Source of the DNA: Blautia parvula
GTDB taxonomy: Bacteria > Bacillota > Clostridia > Lachnospirales > Lachnospiraceae
NCBI RefSeq assembly: GCF_020215665.1
Contig: NZ_CP084061.1
Location: forward strand, 992,001 to 1,056,000
DNA: 64,000 bases
Reading direction: 5' to 3'
Shown: one piece after another, positions 1-7,821 of the stretch
Layout: each line of letters begins with the position of its first letter
Position numbering within the stretch: position 1 is the stretch's first letter
The notes under the pieces: model-generated
What the model saw: the letters and a program-made list of their open reading frames with translations, nothing else
What the model was told of the DNA's origin: nothing
Database searches by the model: none
Made by a program: the position numbers and the translations under genes

Positions 1-491
1 TCTCTTACGGCAATCCAGACTTCAACCCGGCCGTCTTTTTTGTAATATTCAATATCCGGTGCTCCGGATTTCATTCTGCCTGTGATGTACCCTTTATTTA
101 ACGGTCTGTATTTTGATTTTGGCAGCCATTTTGTGATTGCCTGGGCCTCTGTTCTCCCTATGGTTTCCCGTGTGCATGGAAAGACTGCCCAGGTCATGGC
201 CGGAACCGTGTATTCGGCAAGATCATCCGGTGCGGCGTGGTCACTTGAGACGGCTATAATATATTCAAAAATTCTGGTATCTCCCGGGTCTGTATTATAA
301 ATATTTATGCCGAATAACCCGTCTGTCTCCCGGTCTGCCAATTTTAACAGGGATGAATCCAGATGGTTCTCCCGGAACTTTGACCAGTGCAGAGGAATCA
401 CTTTTCTGCCCTCTCCCTTCTGGTTCGTTGTCTTGATCAAATAACCGACAACGCGAAAGCTGTCTTTTTTTTCTATACGAAAAGGTTCCAT
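1..491 (-). CDS. GyrI-like small-molecule-binding domain protein (3' end outside window)
   Basis: A minus-strand frame stays open from an ATG at 491 to the left edge, giving at least 163 residues with no stop. An AGGAGG lies 9 bases upstream of the ATG. The protein starts MEPFRIEKKDSFRVVGY, which matches the first strand of GyrI/AraC effector-binding domains. The AraC protein at 24991-25842 has the similar segment NYRIEEKEAFRIVGI. No helix-turn-helix precedes it, so it looks like a stand-alone ligand-binding domain of the SbmC/GyrI fold, expected to be cytosolic. Such proteins bind hydrophobic compounds or gyrase; its ligand cannot be told. The C-terminus is missing only because the window ends. 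Confidence 0.75.
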   Translation of the reverse strand, partial: MEPFRIEKKDSFRVVGYLIKTTNQKGEGRKVIPLHWSKFRENHLDSSLLKLADRETDGLFGINIYNTDPGDTRIFEYIIAVSSDHAAPDDLAEYTVPAMTWAVFPCTRETIGRTEAQAITKWLPKSKYRPLNKGYITGRMKSGAPDIEYYKKDGRVEVWIAVR

Positions 492-668
492 TTGTTTTTC
501 CTCCTGCTTTTTCCTATAAGACGGTTTCGTCCTTTATTGATTATATCTTATTTGCCGGAGGAATTCCTCTCTTTTGGTGCACCGTTTGGATAGCATGACT
601 GTATGTCTGTTATCTTGCAAAAGTCTATGGCGGAGGATTGGTGAATGATTTCTGGAATGGGGATAACA

Positions 669-1373
669 TCATTTTTTGCATCTTAAAAAATAATGAATCA
701 TACCTACATCATCATAGATTCCATCTTTTTTCTCTATTTCAAAATATTGTTGTAATATATTTTCAAATTCATAAGGCAATATGTTAAACATATCGGGTCT
801 GCCTATATATTCTTCGATTTGCATCATAATACGACCGACAGAACTATTTATATTCGGAATATCTATAACAAACTTTCCAGATGGTTTTATTATCCGGTGT
901 GCTTCAACGATTGCCTTTTGAACAAACTCCTTTTCAAAATATTCAAGAACCCCGATACATGCTCCTATATCAAAACTGCTATCTTCAAAAAGAGTTTCAT
1001 GTATGCTACCGCAAAACAATTCTCCAATAGGCAGCTTTTTATTTTCCACATATTTATATAATAATTGAATGGTTTCTGGACTAATATCAACTCCATGGTA
1101 CAGCGAGGGCCATGTATCATATCCCTTGAACATAAGGTTCAGAGCGCAACCAAGGTCAATAAATTTTTTATCCGCGTCAGGCTTTAGATATTCTTTGATT
1201 TCAATGTATTCACTGCCTCCTTTACCACTTTCTACTGCTGCTATGTATTTGGGATAATCAGGGTTATTTGTAATGTAATCCGGCAAGTTGTCATAATTGG
1301 GGAAATCGTGTTTCCCATGTTCACGTATACTTCTGTCGTAAGATTTTGCAATTAAATCTAATTGATTTTTCAT
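669..1373 (-). CDS. Class I SAM-dependent methyltransferase
   Basis: A 234-residue protein with the class I methyltransferase core: motif I FIDLGCALN near residue 70, the acidic end of strand 2 in YHGVDISPE, and motif IV FDIGACIGVLEYF. The start at 1373 is chosen over an upstream in-frame ATG (1451) because AAAGGAAC lies about 10 bases before it and the extra N-terminus has no family character. It is probably a small-molecule methylase of the Methyltransf_11/25 type, cytosolic. The substrate cannot be inferred. It stands alone between the GyrI-like gene and the flavodoxin operon, all on the minus strand. Confidence 0.8.
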   Translation of the reverse strand: MKNQLDLIAKSYDRSIREHGKHDFPNYDNLPDYITNNPDYPKYIAAVESGKGGSEYIEIKEYLKPDADKKFIDLGCALNLMFKGYDTWPSLYHGVDISPETIQLLYKYVENKKLPIGELFCGSIHETLFEDSSFDIGACIGVLEYFEKEFVQKAIVEAHRIIKPSGKFVIDIPNINSSVGRIMMQIEEYIGRPDMFNILPYEFENILQQYFEIEKKDGIYDDVGMIHYFLRCKK

Positions 1374-1701
1374 TGTATTCAGCAGTTCCTTTTTTTGAAA
1401 TATTGTATAAATAATCTCTGTTACAGTTACTAAATTCTCTCCCGGTTTCATTCAGCAATCATTCCCTGCTTTCACCTCGGTCAATTCAAGTTTGTCTTAT
1501 TATACAGTATTTCAGTTCAGAAGTATAGCAATGCATATATACTTAAAAGGACTTGGCCTACAGCCCAAAGCATGCGTAAAAGAATACTGCTTATGGCAGA
1601 GCTGACACAAAAAAGACTTACTTGCTTTTATACAAATAAGTCTTTTCCACATTTAAAGTCTGTTTATCACGATAAAGAGCTGCTGGCTTTTCAAACAGGC
1701 T
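1374..1701. other. Intergenic region with a promoter candidate and a terminator
   Basis: This 328-base gap separates the methyltransferase from the flavodoxin gene. On the minus strand a TATAAT (1499-1504) could be the -10 of the methyltransferase promoter, though no good -35 is seen 17 bases upstream. The terminator of the flavodoxin operon lies at 1611-1646. I see no further gene. Confidence 0.5.
1611..1646 (-). terminator. Intrinsic terminator of the nitroreductase-flavodoxin operon
   Basis: A 10-bp perfect stem pairs AAAAGACTTA (1611-1620) with TAAGTCTTTT (1637-1646) over a 16-base loop. Read on the minus strand it ends in a run of six T. It lies 56 bases past the flavodoxin stop. Confidence 0.75.
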
Positions 1702-2181
1702 CTAAACTCTCAGACTTTCAAACCATGCTTTTATTTCTTTTTCACTCACATTTACATCAAATCTCTTACCATCCTTTAGTATCGCACCCGGACAGGAGGA
1801 CTCCAATTCAGCGTTGGTATTACCCATACCACTGCTTCCGGATGTTGCCACCGGAATAATAATCTTGTCATTCCAATCATATTGTTCCAAAAATGTATTG
1901 ATGATTGTCGGGGCTATGTACCACCAGATGGGAAAAGCGAGAATCAGAATTTTGATATTTTCTGTACTCTCCAGTTTATTCGCTATGGCCGGTCGGAATG
2001 ACTTATCATTCATCTCTACACTGCTCCGGCTATTTTTATTCATCCAGTCAAGATCTGCAGCGGAATATGGTATCTCCGGATGAATTTCATGTAAATCCCC
2101 ATCTACTACGTTCGCAATCTTCTTTGCCAGTTTCTCTGTTATTCCTGTTGCTGAAAAATACGCTACTAATATTTCACTCAT
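1702..2181 (-). CDS. Flavodoxin
   Basis: A 159-residue flavodoxin, the usual length of the family. The N-terminal strand ILVAYFSATGITEKLAKKI carries the FMN phosphate loop (S-A-T-G-I-T). The FMN ring loops are recognisable in FPIWWYIAP near residue 85 and ATSGSSGMGNT near 112. It would carry one or two electrons in the cytosol. It is 18 bases downstream of the nitroreductase gene and shares its promoter and terminator, so it is a likely electron partner or a co-induced redox protein. The related Flavodoxin_4 group contains NADPH-linked proteins, so a quinone or NADPH reductase role is also possible. Confidence 0.88.
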   Translation of the reverse strand: MSEILVAYFSATGITEKLAKKIANVVDGDLHEIHPEIPYSAADLDWMNKNSRSSVEMNDKSFRPAIANKLESTENIKILILAFPIWWYIAPTIINTFLEQYDWNDKIIIPVATSGSSGMGNTNAELESSCPGAILKDGKRFDVNVSEKEIKAWFESLRV

Positions 2182-2199
2182 AGTTCTATTCCTCCCTTT

Positions 2200-2712
2200 T
2201 TACATATATGTAACGGTTTCTGAAAGCTCCCTGCGCTGTGTATGGGTGGCAAGCGGTTTTGCATCCTCTGCTGCATAGCCGATATCCAGGATCATGAGCA
2301 CTTCCTCGTTATCAGGCAGTCCCAGTTCTTTTGCCGCAGCTTCGGGGTCAAAGAAGTTGATCCAGCAGCTGTCAACGCCCACGGCTTTTGCGGCAAGCAT
2401 CATATGGGTGGCAACAATGGAAGCGTCCTCGATTCCGGAATCACGCTGTTCTCCTGGGTATACAAACACGTTGTTTTTATCAAATGCCACGACTATGGCA
2501 GTGGGGGCTCCGTATCGGCAGGGTGTCACCTTATCAATTTTAGCAAGTCCTTCCTCAGATTGGACAACATAGATACGCTGTTCCTGCAGGTTCTTTGCCG
2601 TAGGTGCCAGCCTTCCCGCTTCAAGGATCACGTCCAGATGTTCTGCTGCCACCTGGCGCCCATCAAATTTCTTGCATGCATAACGGTTTTTTAATACTTC
2701 CCAAAAGTCCAT
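2200..2712 (-). CDS. Nitroreductase family protein
   Basis: A 170-residue FMN-dependent nitroreductase. Family marks are the N-terminal NRYACKKFDGRQV, LEAGRLAPTAKNLQEQ, and the C-terminal LMILDIGYAAEDAKP with an ATHTQRRELSE tail. The start at 2712 has AGGAGG 8 bases upstream; a longer frame to 2826 has no ribosome site and would run through the promoter. Such enzymes reduce nitroaromatics, quinones or flavins with NAD(P)H. It is the first gene of a two-gene operon with a flavodoxin. A MerR-type promoter at 2750-2780 implies induction by an effector or redox signal. A TetR gene lies divergently upstream. Confidence 0.88.
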   Translation of the reverse strand: MDFWEVLKNRYACKKFDGRQVAAEHLDVILEAGRLAPTAKNLQEQRIYVVQSEEGLAKIDKVTPCRYGAPTAIVVAFDKNNVFVYPGEQRDSGIEDASIVATHMMLAAKAVGVDSCWINFFDPEAAAKELGLPDNEEVLMILDIGYAAEDAKPLATHTQRRELSETVTYM

Positions 2713-2749
2713 TCTTTTTTCCTCCTGTTTTAGAATCGGTTCTATAATG

Positions 2750-2780
2750 ACTATAAACCTTAAACCTAACTTCAGGTCAA
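2750..2780 (-). promoter_or_regulatory. MerR-type promoter with 19-bp spacer
   Basis: On the minus strand a -35 TTGACC (2775-2780) and a -10 TATAGT (2750-2755) are separated by 19 bases. The spacer carries an imperfect dyad at 2758-2776, CCTNAA-N7-TTNAGG. An over-long spacer with a dyad inside it is the mark of promoters activated by MerR-family proteins through DNA untwisting. The transcript would start about 30 bases before the nitroreductase ATG. Confidence 0.7.
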
Positions 2781-2839
2781 TACTTTTTTGACGTTTCTGA
2801 CATTTTTTAATAAGAATACAAAGCATATAAGGAAAAAAC

Positions 2840-2876
2840 TTTTACATTTGTAAAACTTTTGCAGTCGTGCTATAAT
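2840..2876 (+). promoter_or_regulatory. Promoter and operator of the first tetR gene
   Basis: A -35 TTGTAA (2848-2853) and a -10 TATAAT (2871-2876) have a 17-base spacer. A 16-bp palindrome TTTTACATTTGTAAAA (2840-2855) covers the -35 box, as expected for a TetR autorepression site. Confidence 0.65.
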
Positions 2877-2896
2877 CATTTATGAGGTGAAAAACA

Positions 2897-3460
2897 ATGA
2901 TCAATAAAAACGCAACAAACCCAGCAGCACTCCGTTCCCGAAAGGCTCTGGCTACAGCTTTGGTAAGTCTCCTTCTGAATCATCCGTTAAAGGATATCAA
3001 AATTGAAGATATTACCAGAACCGCCGGGTTATCCCGGCAGACTTTTTACACGAATTTCAGCCAGAAAGAAGATATCCTGGAGCATGCCTTAAATGAGCTT
3101 TTTTTAATGTTTACCGGAAGTCTCCAAAGCCTGCCGGAAACAATAAATAAAATGCTGGCAGTCTATTTTGAATTCTGGAGCGGACACAAAAAATTTCTGT
3201 CAGTACTATTTGACAATCAGCTCTCTTACATTTTCGCAGCCAATAATATGTATCTTTTCAAAAATGAGTTTTCCTTCTATGCAAAGAATGTATCAAACTC
3301 ACAGGAAGAACTGCCCTATTTGGAAAATTATCTGGCCGGACTTACCTTTCATATGCTCCGTACCTGGCAGCAAAACGACTGGAATGAAGATACCGAAATG
3401 ATTGTACAAATTGCCTGCCGACTTTTGAAAGGGGATATTTTTAATGGAAAAGAATTATAA
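2897..3460 (+). CDS. TetR/AcrR family transcriptional regulator
   Basis: A 187-residue TetR-type regulator. The N-terminal helix-turn-helix is clear: IKIEDITRTAGLSRQTFYTNFSQ around residues 33-55, where the F-Y-x-x-F is typical. The rest is an all-helical ligand domain of the TetR_C group. A good ribosome site (GAGGTG) precedes the ATG. It overlaps the following exporter gene by 17 bases, so the two are co-transcribed and the exporter is its most likely target. The 16-bp palindrome over its own -35 box suggests autorepression relieved by an exported compound. Confidence 0.88.
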   Translation: MINKNATNPAALRSRKALATALVSLLLNHPLKDIKIEDITRTAGLSRQTFYTNFSQKEDILEHALNELFLMFTGSLQSLPETINKMLAVYFEFWSGHKKFLSVLFDNQLSYIFAANNMYLFKNEFSFYAKNVSNSQEELPYLENYLAGLTFHMLRTWQQNDWNEDTEMIVQIACRLLKGDIFNGKEL

Positions 3461-5477
3461 AAACAGGAAACTGATTATTGGAATTATCATTATTGGAGCT
3501 TTCATCAGTTCCCTAAACCAGACAGTCATGACTGCATCACTGCCTAAAATTATGACGGAATTCAATATAACTGCAGGCGTTGGGCAATGGCTTACAACAG
3601 GCTATCTGCTGTTTATGGGCGTCATGATACCTTGTACCGGATTTCTTATGGAACATTTTTCTTCTAAAAAACTATATTTGGTATCTGTTTCTTTATTTTT
3701 TATCGGGTGTGCGGCGGCCGCCTTTTCTCCCAATGTCTATCTGCTCCTTCTCTCCCGTATTATACAGGCTCTGGGAGCGGGGATTCTTCTTCCTCTTCCA
3801 CAGGTGGTAGCATTTCGGCTGTATAAACCGGAAGAACGTGGGACAATTATGGGAATCGTAGGACTTACCACGGGATTTGCACCGGCTTTCGGTCCTACCT
3901 TTGCCGGATGGATCGCAGATCTCTTCGGATGGCGGACAATTTTTTATATTATGTGCGCTCTGGCTGCTTTCGGAATTATTTTGGCCATTGTCAAACTTCC
4001 AGGTGAAAAAATGCATGCCGAAGGGAAACTTGATATTATTTCCGTTATTTTATCTACGATTGGATTCTGCGGCCTTCTTACAGGTGTATCCAACCAGGGG
4101 AATTATGGTTTTTCTTCTCCTTTAACCATCGGTCCGCTGTTAGTGGGAATTATATGTGTTGCACTCTTTGCTGTCCGGCAGTTAAAACTTTCCTCCCCCC
4201 TTCTTGAGTTAAGGATATTCAAAAGTCACAATTTCACTCTGGGCACAATTCTTTTGATCTTTGCCTATGGTTCCATGCTTTCAGTCTCCACACTGATTCC
4301 TATTTATATTCAGAATTTAAGGCATTACTCTGCCACCATATCCGGTTTGGTTCTGCTTCCGGGTGCTCTTTTCTTAGCTTTCTTAAATCCTCTCTGCGGC
4401 AGAATACTGGATAAGAAAGGCCCTTATATTCTTTCTCTTGCAGGTCTTGCCCTTTTAGGGGGTGCAACATTGGGGCTTTCTTCTATCGGAGCAGAAACAC
4501 CGCTTATAACAATCATAATTATCTATGCCTTCCGCATGCTCGGTGTTGTAGCTCTTCTGCAGCCCCTGCAGACCTGGGCTGTAAATTCTGTACAGTCTAA
4601 ATACGTTGCCCACGGAACAGCGCTTATGAATACAGTACGCCAGGTAGGCGGCTCGATCATCAGTGCCCTTCTGGTAACTGTTATGTCTTCCTCTGCAAAA
4701 AGTCATGGAGATATAGCTGGAATTAAGACCTCTTTTCTTGTAACTTCCATTATTGTGTTTATTTCTTTTGCTGTCTGTGCTTTTTTAATGCACCCGAAAA
4801 GAACAGCAGGGAAAGAAACCGAAAACAAAGAAAAAGTTTCCTATGCACCAAAAAATCCACCCGAACATACGATCATTACCATCGCAAGGGAATATGGAAG
4901 CGGAGGCAGGGAAATCGGGCTGAAAACTGCCCAGGCTCTCGGCATACCCTTTTACGACAGGGAACTGATTGCCATGGAGGCAAGAGAATGCGGGTTGTCT
5001 GATAATTATGTAGAATCCTTTGAAGAAGGTGTCTCTTTCAGAAATACTGCGTGGGACTGGGCTGCTCAAAGCTATGGCACTTTCGAGACCCATCTTTTTA
5101 ATACCGGAAATTTAAGCGAAGTAGACCTCCTCTATCAAGCTCAGAAAAGAGTTATCCAGCGGATTAGCCAGGAAGGTTCCTGTGTTATCATTGGTCGGTG
5201 CGCAGACTATATCTTAAAAGATTATCCCGGCTGCCTCCGTATCTTCATCTGCTCAGATTTAAATCAGAAAAGGCAGCGTATACAAAGTGAATATGGAATT
5301 GCTCCTGAAAAAACAGACATAACAATGAAAATAAAAGATGGGCAAAGAGCTTTTCACCACAAACGTTACACAGGCCAGGTCTGGGGAAATCCGTCCAACT
5401 ATCATATGGTACTAAATAGTTCTCTGTTGGGAATAGACAGATGTGTACGGTTGATATTGGAAGGGATACATCAATAA
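3444..5477 (+). CDS. DHA2-type MFS exporter fused to a cytidylate-kinase-like domain
   Basis: A 677-residue fusion. Residues 1-455 form a 14-helix drug:H+ antiporter of the DHA2 (EmrB/QacA) group, with the antiporter motif C region VGLTTGFAPAFGPTFAGW near residue 140. A short charged linker (about 455-474) leads to a complete cytidylate-kinase-like domain (475-677). This starts HTIITIAREYGSGGREIG, with a P-loop-like GSGG, and continues with IIGRCADYIL and DGQRAFHHKRYTG. A stand-alone homologue sits at 40403-41038. There is no stop or frameshift at the junction. With 14 helices the C-terminus is cytosolic, where NTP is available. The start overlaps tetR by 17 bases. A drug or nucleoside-analogue exporter is likely; the role of the kinase domain is unknown. 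Confidence 0.88.
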   Translation: MEKNYKNRKLIIGIIIIGAFISSLNQTVMTASLPKIMTEFNITAGVGQWLTTGYLLFMGVMIPCTGFLMEHFSSKKLYLVSVSLFFIGCAAAAFSPNVYLLLLSRIIQALGAGILLPLPQVVAFRLYKPEERGTIMGIVGLTTGFAPAFGPTFAGWIADLFGWRTIFYIMCALAAFGIILAIVKLPGEKMHAEGKLDIISVILSTIGFCGLLTGVSNQGNYGFSSPLTIGPLLVGIICVALFAVRQLKLSSPLLELRIFKSHNFTLGTILLIFAYGSMLSVSTLIPIYIQNLRHYSATISGLVLLPGALFLAFLNPLCGRILDKKGPYILSLAGLALLGGATLGLSSIGAETPLITIIIIYAFRMLGVVALLQPLQTWAVNSVQSKYVAHGTALMNTVRQVGGSIISALLVTVMSSSAKSHGDIAGIKTSFLVTSIIVFISFAVCAFLMHPKRTAGKETENKEKVSYAPKNPPEHTIITIAREYGSGGREIGLKTAQALGIPFYDRELIAMEARECGLSDNYVESFEEGVSFRNTAWDWAAQSYGTFETHLFNTGNLSEVDLLYQAQKRVIQRISQEGSCVIIGRCADYILKDYPGCLRIFICSDLNQKRQRIQSEYGIAPEKTDITMKIKDGQRAFHHKRYTGQVWGNPSNYHMVLNSSLLGIDRCVRLILEGIHQ

Positions 5478-5514
5478 ACCGGTCAGAAAACTGTAATTGT
5501 AAACCATAATTCCA

Positions 5515-5573
5515 TTGACAGATTCCCAAACGTATCATATAATTACGTTGTAAATATAATTAACACTGTTAAT
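5515..5573 (+). promoter_or_regulatory. Consensus promoter and palindromic operator of the second tetR operon
   Basis: A perfect sigma-A promoter: TTGACA (5515-5520), 17 bases, TATAAT (5538-5543). Downstream lies a perfect 15-bp palindrome, ATTAACA-C-TGTTAAT (5559-5573), directly before the AGGAGG at 5574-5579. A repressor there would block elongation or ribosome access. It is the likely autoregulatory site of the TetR protein encoded next. Confidence 0.75.
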
Positions 5574-5584
5574 AGGAGGCGTAT

Positions 5585-6184
5585 ATGGGAATTAAAGAAC
5601 GGCGTGACGTGGAAAAAGCGGAGATGAAGCAGAAAATCATGACTGCGGCCATAGAGATCATTGAGCAGGAGGGATATGAGAAGCTGTCCATCAGAAAAAT
5701 AGCTTCCAGAATTGAATACTCTCCCACTACGATTTATCTCTATTATAAGGATAAGGCGGAGATCATCAAAGATATGGCCCAAAAGCTCTACGGCAAGGTA
5801 ATGGATAATCTCTCCCAACAGGATACTGTGGTGTCTGCAGACCAGAAGGTACATAAGATGATGCGGATCTTTATCCAAACGCTCTGTGAGGAACCGGAAA
5901 TGGTAAAAGCTGTCATGTTCAGCGGAGTGAATGTTATATTTGCAAATGACAGTACAGATGGAAAGCCCACCAACTCCGGAATCGCCATGTTCGACGAACT
6001 TCTTGCAGACGGAATCAAACAGGCAGTCTTCAGACCTGTGACCGCCGGACATTCTTGGATGATCGTCAGTGCAATGCTGGGATTTGTCATGAGCGCCATT
6101 GAAAATCAGACATATCTGCTCGCTGGTTTTGAACAGCTTACAGAGGATTTTGTGGGAATTTTATTAGGAGGTATAAAACTGTGA
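5585..6184 (+). CDS. TetR/AcrR family transcriptional regulator
   Basis: A 199-residue TetR regulator. The helix-turn-helix reads LSIRKIASRIEYSPTTIYLYY at about residues 36-56. A 20-residue charged N-terminal extension precedes the first helix. The C-terminal domain resembles the WHG-type ligand domain of TetR proteins. AGGAGG lies 5 bases before the ATG. Its stop overlaps the GTG of the FMN_bind gene by four bases (GTGA), so translation is coupled to two flavin-protein genes. Those genes and itself are the probable regulon, under the strong promoter at 5515-5543. Confidence 0.88.
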   Translation: MGIKERRDVEKAEMKQKIMTAAIEIIEQEGYEKLSIRKIASRIEYSPTTIYLYYKDKAEIIKDMAQKLYGKVMDNLSQQDTVVSADQKVHKMMRIFIQTLCEEPEMVKAVMFSGVNVIFANDSTDGKPTNSGIAMFDELLADGIKQAVFRPVTAGHSWMIVSAMLGFVMSAIENQTYLLAGFEQLTEDFVGILLGGIKL

Positions 6185-6588
6185 AAGCATCTTCCAAAGC
6201 CCGCAGGGGCATTTTACCAAAGCTGCTTGCAGGGGCAGGTATTGTGTTCGCTGTACTTCTGGGCATAATTTTTATTGTAATGCTGACACAAAAGCCTGAG
6301 AAAATGGAAATATCAAACATGGATATCTCATCTGTCAGTGACGGTACCTATGTTGGACGCGCTGACAATGGATTCGTTAAGGCCGCTGTTTCTGTTGAAG
6401 TCAGTGATGGGAAACTAAAGAGCATCACCATACTGGAACATGATACATTGTTGGGCAGACCGGGCGAAAAAATCATCGACGACATTGTCGAACAGCAGTC
6501 ACTGGAGGTAGATGCGGTCAGTTCTGCCACATACAGCAGTGATACTATACGAAAAGCTGTAGAAAATGCTTTGAAAAAAGGAGAATAA
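6181..6588 (+). CDS. Membrane-anchored FMN-binding domain protein
   Basis: A 135-residue protein with one N-terminal membrane helix (about residues 12-36) and an extracytoplasmic FMN_bind domain. The domain's C-terminal motif reads VDAVSSATYSSDTIRKAVENAL. In the family the last Ser/Thr of D-A-x-S-(G/S)-A-T is where FMN is attached covalently by ApbE. The start is GTG, supported by AGGAGG 9 bases upstream and by the four-base overlap with tetR. It probably takes part in extracytosolic electron transfer, as in flavin-based electron export or RnfG/NqrC-like modules. The redox partner is not known. The next gene is a flavodoxin-like protein. Confidence 0.85.
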   Translation: MKASSKARRGILPKLLAGAGIVFAVLLGIIFIVMLTQKPEKMEISNMDISSVSDGTYVGRADNGFVKAAVSVEVSDGKLKSITILEHDTLLGRPGEKIIDDIVEQQSLEVDAVSSATYSSDTIRKAVENALKKGE

Positions 6589-6591
6589 GAA

Positions 6592-7071
6592 ATGAATACA
6601 ATGATTATTTACGCAAGCAGATATGGGTGTACCGCGGACTGTGCGCAGCAATTGAAATCCAGATTATCCGGTTCTGTATCTCTTACAGATATCGACCGGG
6701 TTTCCAAGAGCCCTGCTGACCTTAAAGATTTTGACACCATCATTTTGGGAAGTTCCATTTATATCGGCGCGGTATCAAAGAAAATGAAAGCATTTTGTAA
6801 GGCAAACGAATCATTGCTGAGCAGTAAAAAAATAGGAATTTTCCTCTGCTGCGGATTCCAGGAACAGTTTGAGGAATACCTGTCTTCAAATTTTCCGCCT
6901 TCCCTCAGAAAGAACGCGGTAATAAAGTGTTTTGGCGGTGAGGCCAGAACAGAGAAAATGAAGGCTTTTGACAAGCTGATCATGAAAGCGGCCATGAAGA
7001 GACGCGGGGAAACCCTGAAGATTTCTTCTGAGAATATAGAATGCTTTTCAAAAGCCATTCAGGTCCTGTAA
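6592..7071 (+). CDS. Flavodoxin-domain protein (HemG-like)
   Basis: A 159-residue flavodoxin-fold protein of the Flavodoxin_5 (protoporphyrinogen oxidase HemG-like) type. The N-terminal MIIYASRYGCTADCAQQL gives the FMN phosphate loop. Also typical are DTIILGSSIYIGAVSKKMKAF near residue 50 and GIFLCCGF. It lies 3 bases after the FMN_bind gene with AAAGGAG before its ATG, so it is the third gene of the tetR operon. Haem synthesis genes are not nearby. A general NAD(P)H/quinone or menaquinone-linked reductase role, or maintenance of the FMN_bind partner, is as likely as protoporphyrinogen oxidation. Confidence 0.82.
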   Translation: MNTMIIYASRYGCTADCAQQLKSRLSGSVSLTDIDRVSKSPADLKDFDTIILGSSIYIGAVSKKMKAFCKANESLLSSKKIGIFLCCGFQEQFEEYLSSNFPPSLRKNAVIKCFGGEARTEKMKAFDKLIMKAAMKRRGETLKISSENIECFSKAIQVL

Positions 7072-7125
7072 GAAGAATACCCGCCGCGTTCTCTAAAGAA
7101 GGCCGGAATTCTGTAGCGGCAAAGA

Positions 7126-7746
7126 TCACAGACCTAATATTTTCAACAATTCTAAATGGGGATGTCCGGTATCTGACTGAAATACGTCAATGTGGTCCAC
7201 ATCTGCGCTTCTGTCTGCAAAGGCAGGGAAAAGAAACCCACACTCCGGTTTACCCGGCTCATAGTCGCCCTCTAATGGGCAGATGGCGCAGATGATGTAT
7301 TCAAACACTTCTTCTGACTCCCCTACCCTCTCATGATCCGCAGCTTTTACAGGCACATCATAACGGTCGTGGTAGACAAGGACCACGTAACCGTCGTTTG
7401 ATTCATAGGATTCCGCGATCAGGTCGTAGAATGTCTCCATCAGCACGTCGTTTTTCAGACCGCAGGATTTCATTCCCATGAGGAGCTGGCGCATACTGCC
7501 CGCTTTCATGGAATCCTCCGGAAATCGGTATCGCTTTAGATTTTTATTGGTGGCGGAAAAGGGAATGGCCTTTGCGATTGCCAGGTTTTTCCCTTTATCG
7601 GATGGGGAAAGCTTCAGAAAATTTGTATTAAAAGTGCCGTCTATATCACCGTCCGCATCCATATAGCTGCCGGCAGCTCTTGTCATGGACGTTCTGGCTG
7701 GTGTCATGCGTCTGGTCAGTTCCAGCATATCCTCTCTGTTTATCAT
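7126..7746 (-). CDS. DUF4317 family protein, short form
   Basis: A 206-residue cytosolic protein that I assign to DUF4317 from remembered family features. These are the start REDMLELTRRMTPARTSMTR with a GSYMDADG turn, then CGLKNDVLMETFYDLI, EVFEYIICAICPLEGDYEPG and ECGFLFPAFADRS. The function is unknown. Members I recall are nearer 390 residues and continue after an LLG(C) motif; this one stops right there (LLKILGL). It may be a short subfamily or a C-terminal truncation. It is transcribed towards the flavodoxin gene and lies downstream of the c-di-GMP gene on the same strand, after a terminator. Confidence 0.6.
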   Translation of the reverse strand: MINREDMLELTRRMTPARTSMTRAAGSYMDADGDIDGTFNTNFLKLSPSDKGKNLAIAKAIPFSATNKNLKRYRFPEDSMKAGSMRQLLMGMKSCGLKNDVLMETFYDLIAESYESNDGYVVLVYHDRYDVPVKAADHERVGESEEVFEYIICAICPLEGDYEPGKPECGFLFPAFADRSADVDHIDVFQSDTGHPHLELLKILGL

Positions 7747-7821
7747 TTCGGTCTCCTTGTGAAGAATATATTTTCTATATATTCATATCACAATCCTGGT
7801 TTGTTCACAAGATGTTTTTTG

